From the NCBI GenBank assembly GCA_005406025.1, contig BGZK01000084.1, positions 558,001-622,000 on the forward strand: 64,000 nt of DNA, written 5' to 3'. The notes under the pieces are model-generated. The model did not search any database, was not told the origin of the DNA, and saw nothing but the letters and a program-made list of their open reading frames with translations. Below are positions 58,501 to 64,000 of the stretch, piece after piece (position 1 is the stretch's first letter; every line of letters begins with the position of its first letter). This DNA comes from Eumeta japonica (taxonomy: Eukaryota > Arthropoda > Insecta > Lepidoptera > Psychidae). The translations under genes and the position numbers were made by a program.

Positions 58501-61500
58501 CTCTGAGCTCTTCAGCTTGTTTATGGCTTTCGCTTAAAGCGTGTTGCACTTCCATTCTTTTCTCTAGCTCCTGCTGGGTCTCCCGTCGAGCGTCTTCTAG
58601 CGCTGATTTTAAGCCTTTCGTTTGTTCTGTTAGCTCTTTGACAGTGGACTTGTGTTTTGATGTTGCATTCGCCAACTGTTCTTTTAAATCTTGTAGCCTG
58701 AGCAATACAACGTTAATTAGATACTGTGCAGTCATCGAGTATGGCATCCAATTCAATATAGATTTATGTAAAATTAAGAATGGAAATGGAATAGAATAAA
58801 TATATAACCTGAATTAAAAATACAATTAATATTCTATTACAAACAAATTCTTATTTCTGAATATTGAACAAAATCTTATTTATGAATATTGAACAAAATC
58901 TTATTTATGAATATTGAATTGTAAACGAAAATTTATAATAAACAAAAGTTTGACATATTAATTTTTTAGAAAAATGAAAACTCACTCATTCAGAAGCGCA
59001 TTTCTCTGCTGCTGAAGTTCGCTGCTCGCCATTTCACCAGTCTTCAAGGACTCGCGTAGCTTTCTGGCCCGCGTTTCCAACTGTAACTCTCGTTGCCGAT
59101 TCTATCAAGAAAAACAATCTCACTGTGAGAATCTTAGAATCATTTCAACCGGGAAATTATTCTAAGTTACATATTTATAGTTACGTATTTTTGATTCTAA
59201 GATACATAAATACGTATCTCGAATCAAATGTGATTCTGAAGCACCAATCGAATGGTGATTGTTTAAAATTTTTGATTTAAATAGGATAGTATTATCAATT
59301 AACACCGGCGTTTGGTGATAAAGTAATCGTATTTTTAGCCGATTGTCACGTTACCTGATCCTCGAGGGCCTTGACGGTGCTCGTGAGAGAGGCGATGGTG
59401 GCGCCAGCTTCTTGCAGCTGCTTGTCCATCTTAGCGACGCGAACTCGCATCGCCTTGAACTGCGTTTCGGCAGCGGCCAGCTTTTCTTTTAGCGCCGCCT
59501 TGCCCTTACGTTCGTCTTCTAGTTCTCGACGTAACTCCTACCGATATTAGTCAATTGTAACGTGCGAACGCACTACATTCAAAAGATAATTTAGATTATT
59601 AGACACGCTCGTCAATATCGAAAGTGTAAACAGACGTGTCTCACTCGCAGAATGCAAATTACATATTGAAAAGTCTGTGTTTATTCATTACTTTATCTAT
59701 TAAATTAGGACATTGTGTACATTTAGAAAGTGAACGAAAAACAAGTATAAAGCTATAAAATGTCATGGATAAATAAATTATTGCAATTGAATTTAAACCA
59801 TATTCAATATTTTGAAAAACAATATTAAACAATGAAACGAACAAACAAATAAAAACTTGAAAGTAATAAAACATGTAGGTACTTTCAATTTTGACCAATT
59901 TCAATGATTCATTTGAAAACATTTCCACGTTTATTTCGTTTTAGTAATTTTTTTATTTCGTATTTGACTGCATATGTAACGATTTAAATCCTCGTATGAA
60001 AACTAGTGGAAATGCTTTGTCCGTCATTAAAAGAAAAAAAAACTGTAACACACCTCTGATCCTTTGTCGTTGAAATCGGTTGCGAAGGTGTTCGCACGCG
60101 CATCAAAATCGGCACGGAGGGTGGCGACCTCCCGCACGAGCGACTCCCCGGCGGCCATCAGCGCCGAGCGTTCGCGGCACATTCTCCTGTCCAGCGGTGG
60201 TTTAACGAATTCGCGGTTACAGAATGCCAAACATGGCATTGTAATGTGGTTGTTTGCAACGAAATCGAGTGTTTGTTTAACAATACCGCTCGCTTACGGT
60301 GAAGCGAAACATTGCAAGGTACTCTATATTATCAAGTTAGGTAAAGACTACTTGTTATTGTGCTTGAAATCTGTAAATAGCGATAACCTAGCAGACCGTC
60401 AGTTGAAATAAGTGAGTAACGTGAATTCGAAGCGATTAATAACGTTCTGGCTACATCGTGATGGAAACGACGCCGTAAGTTTAAAGATACCAACTAAAAT
60501 GAAGTATTTACCTCCCTTAGTAAAAACAAGTCAACAGGAACTCTCTACAGAAATAAATACTTAAAACAATTATATGATACCGATTTTTTTTTGATATTTC
60601 CCAATTAATTGTAACATCAATAAACTACCATAGCTTGTAAATTAAAATCATTAACCTTAGTCTGTTTTCATATCTATCGGCACTCCGAATATTAATTAAA
60701 GGAATAAAATTTAATGTGCTTATTAACTTTTCAATTGCAAAATGTAAACCTTTTGATTTAAACAAAACAATATTGATGTTCCAATGGAATTAAATTGAAG
60801 ATAACTGTATATCGATTACGCAGTGACGCCAACTCATAAGATTTTACCCATTCAAAAGTCGCCTATCACGTCTGTAGAAGAAATTTCTGTACTAAGACAA
60901 TGTGTGAAAATGGTTGCAAACAAAACGAATTAAAACTTTCTAAAAAGAGTTTGAGTAACGATTATTTTTTAGATTAATGAATGACGCAATTAGTGCGTTA
61001 TTTAGAAATTCTTAAGACTGAAAATTAAATAATTATACATATATACTATACTAAAGTATATACATATATACTTTAAGTGTCACTACACTATTTTCAATAC
61101 TAAAACTATTCCTTTTAAGGTACTGCAGTGACGCCAACTCATAAGATTTTACCCGCTTCAAAATCGCCTATAGTTTTCCCTCTAAATAAATAATTAAAAG
61201 ATTACTTGGACAACTCAATGACGGTCGTGACGACGCCGTCGGCGCGGCCCTTCATGTCTCGTAGAGCCTCACAGAGGTCCAACCCTTGGGTGTTAAGCTT
61301 TGCAATTTTATCTAATGCTTCACCACTCCCGTTTTCCTGTAGCATAGAAAATTGGTTGACACCTTGGTTGACTATATCTAACTAATAATTGTGTATGTGA
61401 AAGTTTGTATGTTTCAATGTCTGCTACTGGATCACGCAAAATACCACTAAACGTATTGTGATTGAAACTTTGCAGTAATACAGCTTATGTATTAGAGTAA

Positions 61501-63417
61501 CATATACGATATAATTTATAAAGATATTAGCTCTTTCTAGCGGCGTCGCCGACGTAAACGTAGAAGGAACTGTTTACGTAAACCGAATGGTTAATTGTAA
61601 CAGCAATGTTCTAAGGAGGATTAAGTTCAATATCGGTTTGAGATCAGAATCGCAAGCAAGGTCGGGGTCAAGAGCGTGAGCGAGATCGTTTTATGACAGT
61701 AAAAATTTGCGACAGTAAGGGCGTCTATGCAGACCATATTGGTAACATATTTAAAAAAGCCAAATTTTAAGCACCTGAAATCGACGAGCTTGCAAGAAAA
61801 GATTTATGGATGTTAGTGAGGCCAGAGAGTTTCCTACTCTAACTACATTAGAGTAGGAAAAGGCCGCGAGACTAGATTTATGTCACGGTTTGGTGTTTGT
61901 CCTATAATACTATAATGTAACTTTTATACTATAAAGTACTATATAACGTTCCATACACATACGCATGCACTCACGCACGCGCGCACACATATATGAATTA
62001 TGTAGTAAAAATATCTTTAAATGTTATTTTTTTCGTGTATCTGGCCAGGAAGAGTGGTGGAAAACGCGATAAAGATTTAAAGGGAGAAGGAAAAGATAAA
62101 GAGCGAGAGAAAAAAAGAAAGATAGATATAGTGAGATATCGAGAGAGAGGGAAAGCGAGAGTGACAGACAGAGAGAGGGAGAGACGAAAAGATGGAGATG
62201 GAAATCGGGAATAAGAGCAAAATCGGGATTGGTAATGGGACCAGAATCGACCCTAAATCTCAACCATAATTATTTTTAAACGCGGGTGGAGGCGCAGGTA
62301 AAAACTAGTACAAATTATGATTTTGGACAAAGAATTTTTCTTCAATAAATAAATACGAATAATTCAATACGATTGCGGAAGATTTGACTATTCTAGTCTT
62401 TCATAAATAAAATTTTTCTATACTATTTGCATATTTCTAATTTCAGCAATATGTTTATCTGTGATTTCATATTCATATAGTTCAAATTATGTGGCAAAGA
62501 ATTCGTCACAAATACTGAAGTTCTTAATAATAGTTGACTTTATATTCTTTTGAGGTGTCGTTGCTAGCGTTTCGATGCTCCAGATTTTTTAGGCACCTAG
62601 TATTTTATAGCAATGTCGACTCGTACTTATCATTATATAATGTTATCAAAATCCACATTCATTACTAATTTTTAAGGGCGGTCAAGGGATACCCTATAAA
62701 CTGATAGATACTTTAACTCCAATCAACATATAATTAATATACATATTTTAAAATTACGTTTAATAATGTGAATTTATATTAATAATTAATAATAAACATT
62801 AAAATAGAGACAATAATGTGAAAATTTATTAACTGAAATACGAACAGGTATTTCTTTAAGGATGGGCTAATACGAGTACTATCTTAGGATGATTTCATTG
62901 TGTACTGACAACAGAAATGTTAATCATATTATATACGTTAAACGGACTAGTTGGCTAGTGATTATCACTTGACGGACCGTTAAACACTTGAAAATGCGAA
63001 ATGAAATCAGTCTTAACATTGGTAGACGATAAAAACATAGAATACATACATATACGTACATAGCTCCAACAGGAAAATTTTATATTGATTGCTTGAACTT
63101 CTATTACATTTATAATTAAGTTGATAATTATTAGTTTTGTTTGGTACGAAAGAAAACGCATATAATTACTTTAATTTATTTCAATTCTAAATTTATAAGT
63201 TCTTCATTTTAATGGTGTGTGAGTGCTAAACTAGCTGTTATCAGCAATTTCCATGTTAAAATTCGATATCAGATTGTTATACTAACAGTGCCAGTTACCA
63301 ATTCCTTGACCCAGTCAATGATGTCCTGGCGCGCCGTGAACGCCCGAAGGCATAGGTCCGCAAAACTTGCAGGAATCTCGGTGATACGCGCGCTCACGTC
63401 CTTTACAATGTTCTCGT
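49321..63417 (-). CDS. large coiled-coil protein, C-terminal 12 exons (partial), family not recognised
   Basis: Twelve exons from 63417-63299 to 49539-49321 join with consistent phases and GT/AG borders into about 588 residues ending ..NRRYPYK and a TGA. The N-terminal visible part (EIPASFADLCLRAF, QDIIDWVKEL) is helical but not obviously heptad-repeated. From about residue 120 on it is almost pure coiled coil, rich in Glu, Gln, Lys, Arg and Leu (LRRELEDERKGKAALKEKLA, TVKALEDQNRQRELQLETRA). A short less charged hinge occurs near residues 300-320 (LPNPNIPTQREMNLW). The tail reads QQQIRRLEKIILALEDQQRR, EEKIAALEHELA. Such proteins usually act as cytoskeletal, centrosomal or Golgi tethers; that is family-level inference only. 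Introns range from about 110 bases (54957 to 55086) to over 3.9 kb and hold many repeats. The 5' part lies beyond base 64000. Confidence 0.85.
49740..50185 (+). repeat. lepidopteran repeat with hexamer array in the coiled-coil gene intron
   Basis: 'aattccttcacccttcacat' and the 'gatcccgaccccagtcccgt' array match 14560-14710; the right end has 'gcgagcaaatccgcggacaa'. The 104-codon frame 49914-50228 comes from this repeat. Confidence 0.5.
50566..50673 (-). CDS. coiled-coil gene exon k
   Basis: Residues 481-516, VREELIAMLKNKETEQTHQL to HRMKIVDD. Acceptor 'attttag', donor gtaata. An in-frame alternative donor (gttgat after ..MKI) would shorten it by three codons. A 3.9-kb intron with a LINE precedes it. 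Confidence 0.76.
51545..53505 (+). mobile_element. 5'-truncated jockey-like LINE with intact 3' end
   Basis: Lies antisense in an intron of the coiled-coil gene. Frames give reverse transcriptase blocks in order: QFGFTKGCSTTEAGVELI, IFCDLSKTFDCVHRDKLI (first catalytic Asp region), MYINDLPHLV with VLFVDDTSLLFKIDR (the catalytic Asp pair, 51960-51990), then HGLILDAKLRQNSHITRLKK, and, beyond a GC-rich interruption, 'HKNDLTVHKSRLSKIKKSF' and 'FYNKIPAGIQNLP' (53045-53165). The 3' UTR has 'gacgtatttcaagtg' and 'aataaagatatttttgattt'. Stops and frameshifts show decay. Same family as 19995-21045. Confidence 0.88.
52640..52885. repeat. GC-rich insert inside the LINE
   Basis: Sits between two collinear LINE segments. 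CpG-rich, with 'gcgcggtcgg' near the left and its complement 'ccgaccgcgc' further right, then 'gcgcatacgcagctcgccac' and 'actgcggcgcgatacctgcg'. Probably a separate short element that inserted into the LINE. I cannot classify it and see no clear TSD. Confidence 0.5.
54612..54761 (-). CDS. coiled-coil gene exon j
   Basis: Residues 431-480, VMALRMSLLEAAQRNEDLTD to SRAQARVIKVINNDY. Acceptor 'tttgtag'. Donor gtagat is chosen; an alternative donor (gttatt after ..RVIK, low end 54630) would drop six codons and keep frame. Confidence 0.75.
54840..54957 (-). CDS. coiled-coil gene exon i
   Basis: Residues 392-430, QEKVIQFEKYIDELHSQNTA and GMNHQELHQQ; the first base completes an Asn. Acceptor 'aataatgttgcag', donor gtattc, phase 0 end. 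Confidence 0.86.
55086..55204 (-). CDS. coiled-coil gene exon h
   Basis: Residues 352-390, DTDNKIGMQQKLAAELLNKE and NMQNQIKELKKSIKY. Acceptor 'gcttaatcctag', consensus donor gtacgt; two bases left over. Confidence 0.86.
56199..56335 (-). CDS. coiled-coil gene exon g
   Basis: Residues 307-351, IPTQREMNLWAELQSTKETL and DEITFCKKEKIRFLETLTKI. Acceptor 'aatttctcatttag', donor gtaagc, phase 0 end. The intron before it carries the SINE and an R1 copy. Confidence 0.85.
56500..56660 (-). repeat. lepidopteran 'agggttccg' repeat fragment
   Basis: Contains 'tttttagggttccgcaatca', 'gaaacccttataat' and 'ccgtctctctgtctctccg', the reverse orientation of the class ending '..cggaaccctaa' seen at 1985, 8490 and 16822. 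Confidence 0.6.
57295..58345 (+). repeat. repeat family R1, copy interrupted by a SINE
   Basis: Head: 'ggttgatcctgcaggctg' and 'ggttgacccttcaggccatt', 'gagctcatcatgctcaaaaa'. Unit: 'atgcagtttgcgccaatcga', 'tagattttggtatcaattgg'. After the SINE it resumes with 'gcgtttcgatcggttaatcc', a CA/CG tract (58194-58245) and 'aaaatggaagatatcgattc'. Same order as 26735-28060. Lies in the intron between exons f and g of the coiled-coil gene. Confidence 0.75.
57908..58130 (+). mobile_element. Metulj-like tRNA-derived SINE
   Basis: The head has pol III promoter boxes: A-like 'tggtgcagtgc' and a perfect B box GGTTCGATTCC (57963-57973), in a 'gcctgattggtgcag..ggtcgtgggttcgattcccgc' context. The body has 'gacaaacatt' and its complement 'aatgtttgtc', 'gagtctgggtg', 'atgtatgtagtatatcaact' and 'cctggtaccgatggtacaag'. 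This matches the butterfly SINE family Metulj as I remember it. It is nested within repeat R1. Confidence 0.8.
58462..58697 (-). CDS. coiled-coil gene exon f
   Basis: Residues 228-305, LQDLKEQLANATSKHKSTVK to EELREQLAQIEKKLPNP. Acceptor 'gtattgctcag', donor gtaaat (ccca|gtaaat); one base left over joins exon g to give Asn. Confidence 0.85.
58986..59101 (-). CDS. coiled-coil gene exon e
   Basis: Residues 189-226, NRQRELQLETRARKLRESLK and SSELQQQRNALLN. Donor gtgagt; two bases left over form a Glu with exon f. Acceptor 'ttttcttgatag'. Confidence 0.87.
59355..59537 (-). CDS. coiled-coil gene exon d
   Basis: Residues 128-188, phase 0 at both ends (61 codons). Coiled-coil heptads: ELRRELEDERKGKAALKEKL, KMDKQLQEAGATIASLTSTV. 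Acceptor 'ctaatatcggtag', donor gtaacg. Confidence 0.88.
60054..60186 (-). CDS. coiled-coil gene exon c
   Basis: Residues 84-127, RMCRERSALMAAGESLVREV and ATLRADFDARANTFATDFND; the first base completes a Lys codon. Acceptor 'ccaccgctggacag', donor gtgtgt, phase 0 end. Clearly GC-richer than the introns. Confidence 0.85.
60583..60812 (+). repeat. interspersed repeat R3, copy 2
   Basis: Second copy of the family at 35310-35610 in the same orientation; shares 'gcttgtaaatta', 'cttagtctgttttcata' and 'gatttaaacaaaacaat'. Shorter through internal deletion. Confidence 0.6.
60820..61170 (+). repeat. 46-bp direct repeats flanking 259 bases
   Basis: 'gcagtgacgccaactcataa' continuing through 'gattttaccc' occurs exactly at 60820-60849 and 61125-61154 (30 identical bases); the next 16 bases match with three differences. 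The right copy ends just before the donor of exon b of the coiled-coil gene. Confidence 0.85.
61206..61336 (-). CDS. coiled-coil gene exon b
   Basis: Residues 40-82, ENGSGEALDKIAKLNTQGLD then LCEALRDMKGRADG. Acceptor 'ttctatgctacag', donor gtaatc; two bases left over. A 46-bp direct repeat copy lies 36 bases past its donor. Confidence 0.82.
61560..61740 (+). repeat. hexamer-array repeat fragment
   Basis: 'gatcagaatcgcaagcaagg' and 'gagcgtgagcgagatcg' match the degenerate arrays at 26430 and 62200. Fragmentary. Confidence 0.4.
61950..62310 (+). repeat. purine-rich array with lepidopteran repeat end
   Basis: A 'gcacgcgcgcacac' tract leads to GA-rich arrays (62070-62210), then 'gaaatcgggaataag' hexamers and a 'aaacgcgggtggaggcgcag' / 'aaaaactagta' end. 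The Lys/Arg-rich 73-codon frame here is low-complexity and not a gene. Confidence 0.6.
62320..63295. other. intron of the coiled-coil gene, nothing identified
   Basis: AT-rich DNA between exons b and a; no element or exon seen. Confidence 0.5.
63299..63417 (-). CDS. coiled-coil gene exon a (most 5' in window)
   Basis: Begins with two bases of a split codon, then ENIVKDVSARITEIPASFAD and LCLRAFTARQDIIDWVKEL; ends in phase 0 at donor gtaact. Acceptor 'taatgctttgttag'. Window residues 1-39. Confidence 0.8.
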
Positions 63418-63706
63418 CTAACAAAGCATTAATGTTTTAAAATTACAACCACAGTTAGTCGCCATTAAACAAGAATTATAATTCTACGTGAATCAGGTCG
63501 CGCATCATTATTAATACATGGGCCACTCTGGAATTGTTGAGATACTTTGAAATTCCGGTTTTACCGCGATTATGATTGCGCACGCGTGCAAGTCCGCTTC
63601 ACTGCAAAAGCATGCGCAATATTCACTTCCCGCGTTTTTAAATGTAGGTGACGTAAAGTGTGTTTCTGTGAAACAAGTGTATTTGAAACGTGAGCACTGG
63701 CAAGCA

Positions 63707-64000
63707 ATGATATACTATGATTTTTAGGTTGGTCTATCCGAAGAGCAATGTATGAAGCTGTGTTTTATAATGTAGCACCACCTCGAGCCATTGTATTTCA
63801 ATGGTTTAGAGAATTTCGTAAAGCACGCAATTTACTACAAGATGAAGAATATACGGAAAGGCTTGTTTTAACAGTCACTCTAGATAATGTCGCCCCTGTT
63901 CATAAAATGATAAAAAGATAACAATCGATGCACCTACCATATACTCCAGAATATCTTTGAGATTGCATCCACAGCATTGTACAAGACCTTGCATGATTAA
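63707..64000 (+). pseudogene. mariner transposase N-terminal remnant (runs off the window)
   Basis: An ATG at 63707 starts 'MIYYDF' and, after a stop and frame change, 'VFYNVAPPRAIVFQWFREFR' and 'VTLDNVAPVHKMIKR' appear, collinear with the helix-turn-helix DNA-binding region of insect mariner transposases (FR.G.S..., FQWF.EF..GR, ..NV.AV..MI). In-frame stops at about 63739, 63919 and 63958 disable it. Lies in an intron of the coiled-coil gene, on the opposite strand. Confidence 0.8.

Noticed and set aside
61993..62263. Lys/Arg-rich and Ser/Leu-rich ORFs
   Set aside because: Low-complexity readings of a purine-rich array.
1..64000. CRISPR array, bacterial operon or prophage
   Set aside because: The regular repeats seen are microsatellites or satellite-like units, and the genes have spliceosomal introns; the DNA is eukaryotic.

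Overview
This is nuclear DNA from an insect, most likely a butterfly or moth. The background is AT-rich, genes are split by introns with GT/AG borders, and the repeats are ones typical of Lepidoptera: a tRNA-derived Metulj-like SINE, jockey-like LINEs ending in TTTGATTTGA-type tails, mariner fragments, short hAT elements, and degenerate modules ending in forms of 'ccgcgggcaaaaactagt'. No tRNA or rRNA gene, CRISPR array or bacterial operon is visible.

Bases 1-33,000 hold no gene I can prove. They are AT-rich DNA broken by CpG-rich islands (about 3.05, 4.5, 7.4, 9.0, 11.6, 13.1, 17.3, 21.3 and 23.7 kb), several of which carry homeodomain-type AT cores. One 51-nt candidate microexon lies at 21,189-21,239 (+). 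Three hAT MITEs still show 8-bp target duplications. There are several long inverted repeats, a jockey-like LINE tail (19,995-21,045, -), a mariner fragment near 30 kb, and a recurrent repeat built from ~155-bp units next to a CA/GT microsatellite.

Bases 33,531-40,432 (-) hold a complete five-exon gene for the splicing factor YJU2 (CCDC94): 310 residues with all four zinc-binding cysteines. Its fourth intron carries a decayed AP-endonuclease LINE that has kept its 5' part and lost its 3' part. A 400-bp element with perfect 16-bp terminal inverted repeats sits just past its 3' end.

Bases 43,400-47,000 are ambiguous. They hold a possible terminal exon and a separate possible internal exon (both -), a piggyBac-like element with repeated copies of a GTCGGATATATCCGAC palindrome, and a broken coding-like stretch on +.

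Bases 49,321-63,417 (-) carry the last twelve exons of a large coiled-coil protein. About 588 residues assemble with consistent splice phases; the gene continues beyond the right edge. I do not recognise the family. Its introns hold a jockey-like LINE with a GC-rich insert, a SINE nested in the 155-bp-unit repeat, and other repeats. The window ends inside a mariner transposase remnant.
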